From an uncultured Reyranella sp. (GTDB lineage: Bacteria; Pseudomonadota; Alphaproteobacteria; Reyranellales; Reyranellaceae): a stretch of 64,000 nucleotides of DNA. The notes under the pieces were generated by a model. It made no database searches and was not told the DNA's origin. It saw nothing but the letters and a program-made list of their open reading frames with translations. Each line of letters opens with the position of its first letter. Positions within the stretch are counted from its first letter, which is position 1. The position numbers and the translations under genes are program-made. Of the stretch, positions 52,578 through 63,161 are shown piece after piece. The stretch covers positions 248,001 through 312,000 of the forward strand of contig NZ_CAMFKM010000002.1 in assembly GCF_945957355.1 (NCBI RefSeq), in the 5' to 3' direction.

Positions 52578-52963
52578 GCTGCCGGCTTCTTCGCGTCGGG
52601 AAGCTGGCTGGGATGGAATTCGGCCACTGGGCGGATCTCGTAGCTGCCGGTCCCGGGATTGGCCTTGGCGAGTTCCTTCGCCGTGTCGATGGCGGCCTCG
52701 AGCGAGGCGCAGGCGATCACGTAGAAGCCAAGGAGCTGCTCCTTGGTCTCGGCGAACGGCCCGTCGATTACCATCTCCTCACGCCCCTTGCGCAGGGTCG
52801 TTGCCGCTGTCGTCGGCAACAGGCGAGCCACCGGCCCCAGCCGGCCCTGCCTCGCGAGCTTGTCGTTCACGGCGTAGAGCTTCGTCATCGTCTCGTCGTG
52901 GTACTCCTTCGACCACGAACCGACGGCTTCTTCGGAATTGTAGCAAAGGATGGCGTAAAGCAT
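52574..52963 (-). CDS. DGPF-motif protein (YCII-related)
   Basis: A 129-residue dimeric-barrel protein with the motif EMVIDGPFAETKEQLLGFYVI that names the DGPF family. These proteins are the usual partners and targets of ECF42-type sigma factors; their chemistry is unknown. The gene precedes the sigma factor on the same transcript, with an ECF42-type promoter 27 bases before the ATG, which suggests positive feedback. Confidence 0.92.
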   Translation of the reverse strand: MLYAILCYNSEEAVGSWSKEYHDETMTKLYAVNDKLARQGRLGPVARLLPTTAATTLRKGREEMVIDGPFAETKEQLLGFYVIACASLEAAIDTAKELAKANPGTGSYEIRPVAEFHPSQLPDAKKPAA

Positions 52964-52989
52964 GGGTTTGCGGTTCCTCTGTTACCCAG

Positions 52990-53016
52990 GACGTAAGGAC
53001 AGGCCGTTTGCCGACA
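52990..53016 (-). promoter_or_regulatory. ECF42-type promoter of the DGPF/sigma operon
   Basis: Minus strand: TGTCGG (53016-53011), 17 bases, CGTC (52993-52990), 27 bases before the DGPF start. Identical in both boxes and in spacing to the promoter at 51290-51316, while the spacers differ in sequence, so this is not a simple duplication. Confidence 0.7.
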
Positions 53017-53038
53017 GTCCGCTCGGGATAATTTTCGC

Positions 53039-53896
53039 CTATTCGGCGTCGGAAGAGACCGGATTCTCGAAGGGCGTGCCAGCCTTCAGGATGCGATAGC
53101 GGCCATCCTCGATTTGCGCGCCGGTCACGATACCCGTGCGGGCGCTGCCGCCGTCGAGGCCGAGCCGGTCGCCCTCGAAGAGGTGCGGGTCTTCCATGCC
53201 GCTGATCTTCCTGTGCTTGTCGGGTGGCGTGTGGCCGTGCACGACCAGCGTGCCGCCGAAGCCCTGCTTCCAGTCGAGAAAGCCGTGGTTGATCCAGGCC
53301 CAGCGGGCCTCGGTGAAAATCAGCCAGGGGCGGGCGAGAAACTCGTCCTCGTCGGCATGGGGATCGAGGCCGCCATGGACGAATACCGTGTTGCCGAGCC
53401 GAACGTGCGAGCGCATGCCCTGCAGCCGATGCACGACCGTCTCGCCCAGGGCGTCGTGCAGCAGGGCCTGGTCGGCATGGGCCGCCGGACGGCCGGCACG
53501 GGCCGCCATCTCGTCGAGCAGCATGTGGCCGCCCATGCGCTTGCTGAGCCACATGGTCTCGGCCTTGTGGGCGTGCGGCCCGCCGACGACCGTGTGCATC
53601 ATCATGATCTCATGGTTGCCCATCAGCCGGTCGACATGGTCGACCCCGTGGGCGTCCTCGTCGCGAGCCCAAAGCTGGAGCACGCCGACGCTGTCGGGGC
53701 CGCGGTTGATCATGTCGCCGAGGTAGATGAGGCGGCGCCTGCCCTTGGACTTGGCCGCCAGGGTGGCGATCGAGTTCAGGAGCGTCCCGAGTTCCGCCGC
53801 ACAGCCGTGGACGTCGCCGATGGCGAACACCGTCTCTCCCTTCAGGTCGAAGGGGGCGGGCTTCCACTCGGAAATGGTGACGGGCAGGTCGGTCAT
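53039..53896 (-). CDS. Metallophosphoesterase, PPP-type phosphatase
   Basis: A 285-residue phosphatase of the serine/threonine-phosphatase or diadenosine-tetraphosphatase kind. All metal motifs are there: GDVHGC (27-32), GDMINRGPDS, GNHEIMMM, FVHGG and VVHGHTPP. The region between GNHE and FVHGG is typical of the bacterial PrpA/ApaH-like branch. Protein or nucleotide substrates are both possible. It stands alone, 70 bases after the DGPF promoter region in the other sense. Confidence 0.88.
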   Translation of the reverse strand: MTDLPVTISEWKPAPFDLKGETVFAIGDVHGCAAELGTLLNSIATLAAKSKGRRRLIYLGDMINRGPDSVGVLQLWARDEDAHGVDHVDRLMGNHEIMMMHTVVGGPHAHKAETMWLSKRMGGHMLLDEMAARAGRPAAHADQALLHDALGETVVHRLQGMRSHVRLGNTVFVHGGLDPHADEDEFLARPWLIFTEARWAWINHGFLDWKQGFGGTLVVHGHTPPDKHRKISGMEDPHLFEGDRLGLDGGSARTGIVTGAQIEDGRYRILKAGTPFENPVSSDAE

Positions 53897-53914
53897 GGAG
53901 GGGCAATGCTAGCC

Positions 53915-54718
53915 CTATCCGGCGCGGCGCTCCACAGTGGCCGGCGGTTTGCGATCGAACTCTTCCTTGATGCTCCGGTTCAGGTCGTATTTCACCTGGT
54001 CCATCGACGTCCGCTGTGTCCAGACCTGCGCAGCCAGTGTGTATTTGTCGGCGTCCAGCGAATCGATCCCGATCGCCGACAGGCTGAGGACGCGGGCATC
54101 GCGCTCGATAAGCTTCTGAAGTCGCCAGATCGACGTATTCACGTCCTCGTTGGCGGGCCGGGGGACGCGGAACTCCAGCCGGGCGGTGTCATTGCGCGTC
54201 GGCACCTTCACGATCTCGCCCCACAGCTTGCCGTTGGGGATGATGACGCGTGTATTGTCATCGCCGTCGATCTCGGTGAAGAACAGGTTGATCTCGCGCG
54301 CCGTGCCGCCCACGCCGCCGGTTTCGACCCTGTCACCGATATGGAAGGGCCGGAACACGACCAACATGATGCCGGCGGCAAGGTTGCTCAGCGTGCCCTG
54401 GAGGGCGAGGCCGATGGCGATGCCCAGGGCGCCGAGGACGGCGACGAAGCTCGTCGTGGCGATGCCGAACGTCGTGAGCACGGCCACGAAAGTGAAGACG
54501 AGGACGGTGTAGCGAACGCCATTGCCGATGAAGAGCGCCACGGTGCGGTCGATGCGCGGCGACTTCTGGCATAGCCGGACCACCGCCCCGTAGAGCAGGC
54601 GCGACGTCATCCACCCCGCGCACAGGATGATGATGGCGCCCAGCACCCTCAGGCCATAGGTGGTGACCAACGCGACCAGTACGTTGGCCGCGTTCTCCCA
54701 CTGCTGTTCGATATCCAT
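53915..54718 (-). CDS. MscS family mechanosensitive channel
   Basis: A 267-residue small-conductance channel that opens on osmotic downshock. Three helices (about 18-40, 58-82 and the pore helix 85-120) precede the cytosolic beta and C-terminal domains. The pore helix ALGIAIGLALQGTLSNLAAGIMLVVFRPFHIGD carries the Gly/Ala packing and the ending characteristic of MscS (split here across two runs). A GCAAC-N17-CGTT pair upstream (54753-54728) is one base off the EcfG consensus and may be a stress promoter. Confidence 0.92.
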   Translation of the reverse strand: MDIEQQWENAANVLVALVTTYGLRVLGAIIILCAGWMTSRLLYGAVVRLCQKSPRIDRTVALFIGNGVRYTVLVFTFVAVLTTFGIATTSFVAVLGALGIAIGLALQGTLSNLAAGIMLVVFRPFHIGDRVETGGVGGTAREINLFFTEIDGDDNTRVIIPNGKLWGEIVKVPTRNDTARLEFRVPRPANEDVNTSIWRLQKLIERDARVLSLSAIGIDSLDADKYTLAAQVWTQRTSMDQVKYDLNRSIKEEFDRKPPATVERRAG

Positions 54719-54763
54719 GGAGAAGCCAACGCGGCATGGAAGGCCGCGGTTGCTTCCCAGCCT

Positions 54764-55984
54764 CTAGCGAACGTCGTTCTCGCGGATGAAGGCGCGGATG
54801 CGCGGCATGATCTGCTCGCGCCATTTGCGGCCATTGAAGATGCCGTAGTGGCCGACCCGCGGCTGTTCCCAGTGCACGTGCCGCGCGCCGGGAATGTTGG
54901 GTGTCAGCGCATGAGCGGCCTTGGTCTGGCCGACGCCCGAGATGTCGTCGAGCTCGCCCTCGACCGTCATCAGGGCGGTCTCGATGAAGGAGGGATCGAT
55001 CTTCCGGCCGCGGCTCACCCACTCGCCGCGCGGCAGCAGGTGCTCCTTGAACACGACCTCGATGGTCTGGAGATAGAACTCGGCACTGAGATCCATCACC
55101 GCGAGATATTCGTCGTAGAAGGCACGGTGGGCGCTCGCCGGGTCGTCGTCGCCTTTCACCAGGTGCTCGAACTGCCGCATATGCGCGTTCACGTGGCGAT
55201 CGAGGTTCATGCTGATGAACGAGGTGAGCTGCAGGAAGCCCGGATAGACCCGGCGCATCGCGCCCGGATAGTTGAGCGGCACCGTCGTGATGACGTTCTG
55301 GCGGAACCACATCATCGAGTTGCGCATCGCGAGGTCGTTGGGGACCGTCGGGCTGACGCGGGTGTCGATCGGTCCGCCCATCAGGGTGAGCGACTTGGGC
55401 TGGCGCGGGTCTTTCGCCTCGGCCATCAGCGCGGCGGCGCCCATCACGGGAACCGAGGGCTGGCAGACGGCGATGACATGGACGTCGGGGCCGAGATAGC
55501 GGCAGAAATCCGCGACGTAGTCGATGTAGTCGTCGAGGTCGAAATTCCCCTGGCTCAGCGGCACCTCGCGCGCGTCGATCCAATCGGTGATGTGAACGTC
55601 ATGGTCCGGCAGCAGCGCCTCGACCGTACCGCGCAGCAGGGTGGCGTAGTGGCCGCTCATCGGCGCCACCACCAGCACCTTGGGATCGCGCCGCGTGGTG
55701 TCGCGACGGAATCGGAGCAGCTGGCAGAACGGCTTGCGCAGCAGGATCTCCTCGTTGACCGCAACGGTCTCGTCGCCGACCGTCGTCGTCTTCAACCCGA
55801 ACGCCGGCTTGCCGTAGCTGCGGGTGAGGCGGGTCATGATCTCCGCGCTGGCGGCGATCGACTTGCCGAACCAGGTTTCCGCCCAAGGATTGTAGGGGCT
55901 GGAATAGACCTGCTCGAGGGCGCCGGCCCACATCCGGATGGGGGCGGCGAGCTGGCGCTGGAATTCGTAGGCTTGATAAAGCAT
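54764..55984 (-). CDS. phaZ: Intracellular polyhydroxyalkanoate depolymerase
   Basis: Breaks down stored PHA granules in the cytoplasm. The 406-residue protein belongs to the PhaZ1 type: alpha/beta fold with the nucleophile Cys174 in the elbow AVCQPSVPV, the oxyanion region VVAPMSGHYATLLRG and the histidine in QPRVGHYGIFNGRKW. The early YEFQRQLAAPIRMWAG is also typical. No signal peptide, as expected. No synthase or phasin gene is near. A TTGCG-A-CGCAA palindrome stands 45 bases upstream. Confidence 0.92.
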   Translation of the reverse strand: MLYQAYEFQRQLAAPIRMWAGALEQVYSSPYNPWAETWFGKSIAASAEIMTRLTRSYGKPAFGLKTTTVGDETVAVNEEILLRKPFCQLLRFRRDTTRRDPKVLVVAPMSGHYATLLRGTVEALLPDHDVHITDWIDAREVPLSQGNFDLDDYIDYVADFCRYLGPDVHVIAVCQPSVPVMGAAALMAEAKDPRQPKSLTLMGGPIDTRVSPTVPNDLAMRNSMMWFRQNVITTVPLNYPGAMRRVYPGFLQLTSFISMNLDRHVNAHMRQFEHLVKGDDDPASAHRAFYDEYLAVMDLSAEFYLQTIEVVFKEHLLPRGEWVSRGRKIDPSFIETALMTVEGELDDISGVGQTKAAHALTPNIPGARHVHWEQPRVGHYGIFNGRKWREQIMPRIRAFIRENDVR

Positions 55985-56028
55985 GGGCCGCGGATTGTAC
56001 GCCCCGCGCCGCCTATGTCACGCTCCTA

Positions 56029-56039
56029 TTGCGACGCAA
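56029..56039. promoter_or_regulatory. TTGCG-A-CGCAA palindrome before phaZ
   Basis: A perfect 11-base palindrome with TGC/GCA half-sites, 45 bases before the phaZ start and in a lower-GC patch. PhaR repressors of PHA genes bind sites with TGC and GCA half-sites, so this is a candidate operator. A poorer FNR-like pair (TTGTG-AAAA-ATCAA, 56043-56056) follows. Confidence 0.4.
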
Positions 56040-56060
56040 CAATTGTGAAAAATCAATGAC

Positions 56061-56639
56061 TTAGATCAGGCGCCCTACGGCATTGGCAATCGTTTCGGCC
56101 TTGGCGTCATGGGTGAAGTGGGTGACGAAGCGACCGTTGCGATCAAGCAGGTAGATGATCGAGGAGTGGTCCATGAGGTAGGGCGAACCCTCCTTGCCGG
56201 GCACTTTCTGGTAGTAAACCCGATAGGCCTTGGCGACGTCGGCGATCTGCTGGGGCGTTCCCGTGAGGCCGATGATCCCCGCCCCGAAGTTCGGGACATA
56301 GCCCTTGAGCAGTTCCGGCGTGTCGCGCTCCGGATCGATGGTGATGAAGACGAGGTTCACCTTCTTGGCCGCGTCCGGTCCCAGCTTCTCGAGGGCGGTT
56401 TCCATCAACAGCAACGAGGTCGGGCAGACGTCGGGACAATAGGTGAAGCCGAAATAGATCAGGGTGGGTTTGCCCTTGAGCTGATCGCTCGAGAAAGGGC
56501 GGCCGTCCTGATCGACGAGCTTGAACGGCCCGCCGATCGACGGCTTGCCGCCCTGCGTGGCATCCCAACCGATCCAGCCCGCCGCGACGACGAGCGCGGC
56601 GACCCAGACGCCGAGCAGCGCCTTCATGGTGCGTGACAT
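56061..56639 (-). CDS. SCO1/SenC family copper chaperone
   Basis: A 192-residue membrane-anchored thioredoxin-fold protein that delivers copper to, or reduces, the CuA site of cytochrome oxidase. One hydrophobic helix (about 6-24) is followed by the periplasmic domain with Cys68-x3-Cys72 in FTYCPDVCPTS and the third copper ligand, histidine in LMDHSS. The ATG before SRTMKALL was chosen; the MKALL start 12 bases later is also possible. It is divergent from a flavin reductase gene. Confidence 0.93.
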   Translation of the reverse strand: MSRTMKALLGVWVAALVVAAGWIGWDATQGGKPSIGGPFKLVDQDGRPFSSDQLKGKPTLIYFGFTYCPDVCPTSLLLMETALEKLGPDAAKKVNLVFITIDPERDTPELLKGYVPNFGAGIIGLTGTPQQIADVAKAYRVYYQKVPGKEGSPYLMDHSSIIYLLDRNGRFVTHFTHDAKAETIANAVGRLI

Positions 56640-56733
56640 GCGCCGAACATGGGCCGTTGCGAGCGGCTCGACAAGCCGGACCGCTCGTCGCACAAGCTCT
56701 CTGGGTGAATGCTCCGACCGAGAGGGAAGTACG

Positions 56734-57369
56734 ATGTTCTACGATGCCGCCAAGCGCGACCACGGGTTGCCGCAGGATCCGCTGAAGGCGCTGATCGTGC
56801 CGCGCCCCATCGGCTGGATCTCGACCGTCGACGGCCAGGGCCGGGTCAATCTCGCGCCCTACAGCTTCTACAATGGCGTCGGTGAGTTTCCGCCCATGGT
56901 CTACTTCGCCATCACCGGCACCTACGGCGACACGCCGACCAAGCACAGCCGCATGAACGCCGAGGAGACCGGCGAGTTCGTGGTCAACATGGTGACCGCG
57001 GAGATGAGCGAGAAGATGAACATCACCACCGCGATGGTGGCCTACGGCATCGACGAAATGAAGCTCGCCGGCCTGACTCCCGAACCGTGCCGCTTCGTGA
57101 AGCCGCCGCGCGTCAAGGAATCGCCGGTTGCGCTCGAGTGCAAGTACTGGAAGACGATCGAACTGCCGGAAGAGCCGGGCCACGAGGCCAAGCGCGGCTC
57201 GATCGTGCTGGGCCAGGTAGTCGGCATCCACATCGACGACGCCATCCTGAAGGACGGTCGGGTCGACATCCTGTCGATGAAGCCGGTCGCGCGGCTGGGT
57301 TATAGCGAATACACGACGGTCGAGAACGTCTGGAAGATGCGCCGACCGGACGATCCGCGGTTTCAGTGA
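56734..57369 (+). CDS. Flavin reductase-like domain protein
   Basis: A 211-residue FMN-binding split-barrel protein of the flavin reductase (DIM6/NTAB) type. The conserved start ALIVPRPIGWISTVDGQGRVNLAPYSFYNGVG and NAEETGEFVVNMV are typical of this family (quoted in parts). Relatives supply reduced flavin to monooxygenases or are of unknown use; no monooxygenase is adjacent. AGAGGGA precedes the ATG. It is convergent with the amidase gene. Confidence 0.88.
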   Translation: MFYDAAKRDHGLPQDPLKALIVPRPIGWISTVDGQGRVNLAPYSFYNGVGEFPPMVYFAITGTYGDTPTKHSRMNAEETGEFVVNMVTAEMSEKMNITTAMVAYGIDEMKLAGLTPEPCRFVKPPRVKESPVALECKYWKTIELPEEPGHEAKRGSIVLGQVVGIHIDDAILKDGRVDILSMKPVARLGYSEYTTVENVWKMRRPDDPRFQ

Positions 57370-57400
57370 AATCCCGTCGTCTCGACCGGAGCTTTCTTAA

Positions 57401-58756
57401 TCAATGACCCGCGACGACCGGCGCGACCGACCGCGCTATCGCCAGCACGCGCTTGTCCGCCATCGCCTCGCCCATCAGCATGAAGCCGACGGGCAGTTCG
57501 CCCTGAATGTGGCACGGCAGGCTGATGCCGCAGCGGTCGAGGAAATTGCCGACCGTGGTGTTGCGCAGCAGCAGCAGGTTCTTCTTGGTGAAGCCCTCGG
57601 GCGTCGAGACTTCCTCGATGGTCGGCGCGACGATGGCGCAGGTCGGCATGATCACCGCGTCGTAGTTCGCCGTGATCGCCGAGACGCGGCGGCAGAGGTC
57701 GGCGCGCCGGGCCAGCAGCTCGATATAGTCGGCCGCCGTCATATCCTTGCCGCGCATGATGCGCGGATAGACCAGCTGGTCGTAATCCTTGCCGCGGCGC
57801 GCGATCAGCTCCTTGTGCCAGGCATAGGCCTCGGAAGCGGCGAACCCGCCCTTGGCGTTGATGCCCGGCAGCTCGTTCAGTTCGGCGAGGTCGATCTCCT
57901 CGATCCTCACGCCCTTCGCCGCCAATGCCTTGCACGCGCGCTCGAAGGCCTTGGCGACCGTCGCATCGAGATCGTCCATCACGAAATGCTTCGGGATCGC
58001 GAAGCGGAGCCCCGCGAGCGGCGCAGGATCGGGCACCGAGACCGGCCCTTTTGCGAGTTCACCGGCGAAGACCGCGTCGACGAGGGCACAGTCCTCGACC
58101 GAGTTGGCGAGCGGTCCGATCGAATCGAGCGAGGTCGAGAGCGGGATGACGCCGTCGATGGGCACGCGGCGCGCCGTCGGCTTGAAGCCGACCAGGCCGC
58201 AGACCGCGGCTGGAATGCGCACGGAGCCGCCGGTGTCGGTGCCAAGTGCCGCGACGGCCATGCGGTCGGCCACCGAGACGGCGGCGCCGGCTGAGGAGCC
58301 GCCCGGGACGCGCGTGCGGTCGGCCGGATTTCCCGGCGTGCCGTAATGCGGGTTGAAGCCGACGCCTGAGAAGGCGAACTCGCTCATGTTGGTGCTGCCG
58401 ACGATCACCGCACCGGCCGCGCGCAGGCGCGCCACTACCGGCGCGTCCGCCGTGGCAGGTTTGGCATCATCGAGCGCCTTCGAGCCCGAAAGGGTCGTTT
58501 CGCCCGCCACGTCGCACAGGTTCTTGATCGAGACCGGGAGGCCGGCGAGCGGCGAAGGCACGAGGCCGGCCTTGCGCAATCCGTCGCTGGCATCCGCCGC
58601 GGCCAGCGCCTGGTCCTTCCAGATCTTCACGAAGGCGCGCTTGCCTTCGCCCTTCGGGTCTTCGATGCGGACAAGCGCCTCTTCGGTGAGCTTGCGCGAG
58701 GTGGTGCGGCCGGTGGCCAGGTCCGCAGCGAGCTGGGTGATCGTCGGGTTGGCCAT
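57401..58756 (-). CDS. Amidase signature family protein
   Basis: A 451-residue amidase with the Ser-cisSer-Lys triad: Lys78 in VSIKNLCD, Ser154 in the PGGSSAGAAVS loop and Ser178 in GTDTGGSVRIPA. Relatives include GatA, aryl amidases and allophanate-type hydrolases; without gatB or gatC nearby, and with 451 residues, a free amidase is more likely than GatA. The start is the ATG of MANPTITQLA, eight bases after the acetyl-CoA synthetase stop, so the two genes form an operon. Its substrate may yield a short acid that acs activates. Confidence 0.9.
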   Translation of the reverse strand: MANPTITQLAADLATGRTTSRKLTEEALVRIEDPKGEGKRAFVKIWKDQALAAADASDGLRKAGLVPSPLAGLPVSIKNLCDVAGETTLSGSKALDDAKPATADAPVVARLRAAGAVIVGSTNMSEFAFSGVGFNPHYGTPGNPADRTRVPGGSSAGAAVSVADRMAVAALGTDTGGSVRIPAAVCGLVGFKPTARRVPIDGVIPLSTSLDSIGPLANSVEDCALVDAVFAGELAKGPVSVPDPAPLAGLRFAIPKHFVMDDLDATVAKAFERACKALAAKGVRIEEIDLAELNELPGINAKGGFAASEAYAWHKELIARRGKDYDQLVYPRIMRGKDMTAADYIELLARRADLCRRVSAITANYDAVIMPTCAIVAPTIEEVSTPEGFTKKNLLLLRNTTVGNFLDRCGISLPCHIQGELPVGFMLMGEAMADKRVLAIARSVAPVVAGH

Positions 58757-58764
58757 CGGAATCC

Positions 58765-60702
<1,938 letters not shown>

Positions 60703-60787
60703 GGCTTTCCTCCAGCTTCGGCTTTATGCCTTGAATTACCTGCGTTCTAGCCCGCTGCCGGCGGGCTCGGCAATTCGACTTTGGGCG

Positions 60788-61459
60788 TCACTCGCTGAAC
60801 CAGGTCGTGAAATCCGCGATCGGCGCGCGGTCCGTGACCAGGCTGTTGGGCGCCACGTCGGGATCGGCATAGCCGAGTGCCAGGCCGCAGATCACGGTCT
60901 GGTCGTCGGGAATCTTGAGCTCGCGCCGCACCACATGCTGGTAGCGGCTGAAGGCGGCCTGCGGGCAGGTGTGCAGGCCCTTTTCGCGCGCCAGCAGCAT
61001 GAGCTGGTCGAGGAAGATGCCGCAGTCGATCCACTGGCCGTTGCCCATGCGCTTCTCGACGCAGAGGATCATGCCGACCGGCGCGTCGAAGAATTCGTAG
61101 TTCTTGCGAAACTGCTTCAACATGCCTGCCGCGTCGCCGCGTGGCACGCCGAGTAGGGTGTAAAGCTGCTTGCCCACCAGCTTGCGGCGTGCGTCGTAGA
61201 CCGGCGTGAATTCCCGCGGATAGACGTCGTACTCGGCGCCCGGGCCGTTATCGCCCTCGTCCATGGCCTTCAGGATCGCCGCCGACAGTCGCTTCCGCGC
61301 CGCGCCCATGGTCACATAGAGCTTCCAGGGCTGCAGGTTGCCGTTCGAGGCCGAGCGGTTGGCGGTCTCGATGATCCACTCGATGTCGGCCTTGGCCACG
61401 GGATCGGGCTTGAAGACGCGCATGGAGCGGCGGGAGGTGACGGCTTCTGACACGCGCAT
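60788..61459 (-). CDS. Nitroreductase family protein
   Basis: A 223-residue FMN-dependent nitroreductase-fold protein. Seen are the N-terminal FMN-phosphate motif TSRRSMRVFKPDPV, the SASNGNLQPWKLYV stretch typical of the family, and the C-terminal ICGLALGYADPDVAPN. Members reduce nitro-aromatics, quinones or act in flavin chemistry; the natural substrate is unknown. It is the last gene of a run with the VOC-hydrolase and DinB genes, six bases from the former. Confidence 0.88.
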   Translation of the reverse strand: MRVSEAVTSRRSMRVFKPDPVAKADIEWIIETANRSASNGNLQPWKLYVTMGAARKRLSAAILKAMDEGDNGPGAEYDVYPREFTPVYDARRKLVGKQLYTLLGVPRGDAAGMLKQFRKNYEFFDAPVGMILCVEKRMGNGQWIDCGIFLDQLMLLAREKGLHTCPQAAFSRYQHVVRRELKIPDDQTVICGLALGYADPDVAPNSLVTDRAPIADFTTWFSE

Positions 61460-61465
61460 GGACGG

Positions 61466-62587
61466 CTAGCTCCGGCTGAGGTGACGACGCAGGAAGTCGA
61501 ACAGCGTGCGCCGCGCGGCGGCGTTCTGCTGTTCGGTGAAATAATGGGTGGCGCCAGGGATCACGACGGCCTCGGCGTCCTTGCCGTGATTGCGCAGCGC
61601 CTCGGCCATGGCGAGCGACTGGTCTACCGGCACGTTCTCGTCGCGGTCGCCGTGCAGCAGCAGGACGGGCGCGTCGATCTGCGCGACCCGCAGGATCGGC
61701 GAACGCACCGGCAGGCCCTCCGGCCCGCAGAGATCGTCGAGATAGTCGCGCATGTAGGGGTTGGCCTCGCGCCAGCGCGCCAGATCCGTCGGCGCGTAGA
61801 AGGCGGCGACGGCGCGTATCGGCGGCTTGTGGGCGGCGGCGAGCAGCGCCACCTGTCCGCCCATCGAGGCGCCGACCAGCGCGATGCGGTCGCGGTCGAC
61901 CAGCGGCCGCTTGGCCAGCCAGTCGATGGCGGCCAGCACGTCGAGCGGCTGGCGCAGGCCCTGGTCGTTCTCGCCTTCCGACCCCAGCCAGCCGCGCAGC
62001 GACAGTGCCAGCGCCGCGTAGCCGTTGGCTGCGGCGGCCCGTGCCAGCCCCACCATGTTGTGGGCGTGGCCCGCGAAACCGTGCAGCAGGATCAGCGCCG
62101 GATAGGGCGGCTGGCCGGCCACCGGCTTGAAGAAATAGCCGCCCAGGCTGACGCCGTGGCCGGGTACGCGCACCTGTTCGGCATCGGGAACATCGGGCAG
62201 GTCATCCCAGCGATGCATGACTTCGATGGGCACGCCATCGGGATCGCGGAAGCCCACCGAGTAGTAGCCGGGCGCGAGATAGTCGAGTTCCTGCGGCCGC
62301 TGGATGATCTCCGCGCCGGCATCGCGCAGCTCGGCGAAGACCTGGTCGACCTGGCCGCGGCTTTCGGCCGAGACGGCAAGCCACAGCGCGCCCGGCCCGT
62401 AGGAGATTCCGTCCTTGGCCTGGCGCATCACGAAATGGTCGTAGCCGCGCGACCACATCACCCGGTCGGGGCTGGTCCAGACACGATGGAAGCCCAGCAT
62501 CGGCAGCCACAGGCGATGGAAGGCGACGGAGCGGGCGAGGTCGCTCACCTCGATGGCCGCACCGGCGAAGGAAGAACGCGGCCGCAT
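61466..62587 (-). CDS. Fusion of a VOC domain and an alpha/beta hydrolase
   Basis: A 373-residue protein with two enzymatic folds. Residues 1-127 form a vicinal-oxygen-chelate (glyoxalase/bleomycin-resistance) domain, ending in VGFRDPDGVPIEVMHRW. Residues 140-373 form a dienelactone-hydrolase/prolyl-peptidase-like alpha/beta hydrolase with LLHGFAGH (168-175), Ser241 in GASMGG, Asp in LLLHGDRDENVP and His in PGATHYF. The frame is continuous, with no ribosome site at the joint. The pairing suggests consecutive or linked steps on one substrate. Its ATG overlaps the DinB stop by one base. Confidence 0.85.
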   Translation of the reverse strand: MRPRSSFAGAAIEVSDLARSVAFHRLWLPMLGFHRVWTSPDRVMWSRGYDHFVMRQAKDGISYGPGALWLAVSAESRGQVDQVFAELRDAGAEIIQRPQELDYLAPGYYSVGFRDPDGVPIEVMHRWDDLPDVPDAEQVRVPGHGVSLGGYFFKPVAGQPPYPALILLHGFAGHAHNMVGLARAAAANGYAALALSLRGWLGSEGENDQGLRQPLDVLAAIDWLAKRPLVDRDRIALVGASMGGQVALLAAAHKPPIRAVAAFYAPTDLARWREANPYMRDYLDDLCGPEGLPVRSPILRVAQIDAPVLLLHGDRDENVPVDQSLAMAEALRNHGKDAEAVVIPGATHYFTEQQNAAARRTLFDFLRRHLSRS

Positions 62588-63141
62588 CAGCTCGGCTCGA
62601 GCCCCAGGGCCAGCAGCTCGTCGCGGCGCAGATCCTGTTCGCCCGCCAGGAAGAACTCGTCGAGCTGCGGAGGCTTCACCCTCGTGCCGGCCAGCATGGC
62701 GTGGGCCTGCCCGCGATGATGCGTCTGGTGCTGGAACAGATGCTCCAGGATCGAGATGACGCTGGAGGGTGGCGGCGTGCGGTTGGGCCGTGGCAGCGAC
62801 AGGCCCGCGGCCAGGCTCTCCTCGGTCTGGCGCTCGCAGAAGGCGAGCAGCCGCCGGTCGCTCGCGATCTGCGGCCCGTACAGCGCGGCGGCGTCGGGAT
62901 AGTCGGGAATCGGGTCGTGATAGCGCTCAAGCACCGTCGGATCGCGGTGCAGCGCGTCGATGTAATAGAGGTCGACCCAGAGGATGTGATTGAGCGTGGC
63001 GCGCAGCGACGGGAAGAAGCTGGTGCGCGGCGCAGCGAACTCTTCCGGTGTCAGCGCCTTGCAGGCCGTCAGCAGCCGGTGGTTCGCCCAGATGTTGTTG
63101 CGGGCCATGGCGACGGCATGGCCTGGCAGCCCCGTCGCCAT
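62587..63141 (-). CDS. DinB family protein
   Basis: A 184-residue four-helix-bundle protein of the DinB/YfiT superfamily. The three metal histidines fit LNHILWVD and HQTHHRGQAHAML. Members act as thiol transferases (mycothiol or bacillithiol type) or are uncharacterised; despite the name no DNA-repair role is implied. The start could be the ATG used here or one 33 bases later (MARNNIWANHRLL). It follows acnA by 20 bases and is coupled to the VOC-hydrolase gene. Confidence 0.83.
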   Translation of the reverse strand: MATGLPGHAVAMARNNIWANHRLLTACKALTPEEFAAPRTSFFPSLRATLNHILWVDLYYIDALHRDPTVLERYHDPIPDYPDAAALYGPQIASDRRLLAFCERQTEESLAAGLSLPRPNRTPPPSSVISILEHLFQHQTHHRGQAHAMLAGTRVKPPQLDEFFLAGEQDLRRDELLALGLEPS

Positions 63142-63161
63142 GGGTCCCGTGTCCGGCGGCG

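Noticed and set aside
54728..54753. EcfG-like promoter before the MscS gene
   Set aside because: GCAAC-N17-CGTT has a mismatch in the -35 box; kept as a remark in the gene entry but not listed as a promoter.
56043..56056. FNR-type site TTGTG-AAAA-ATCAA
   Set aside because: Only one half matches the TTGAT-N4-ATCAA consensus; too weak alone.
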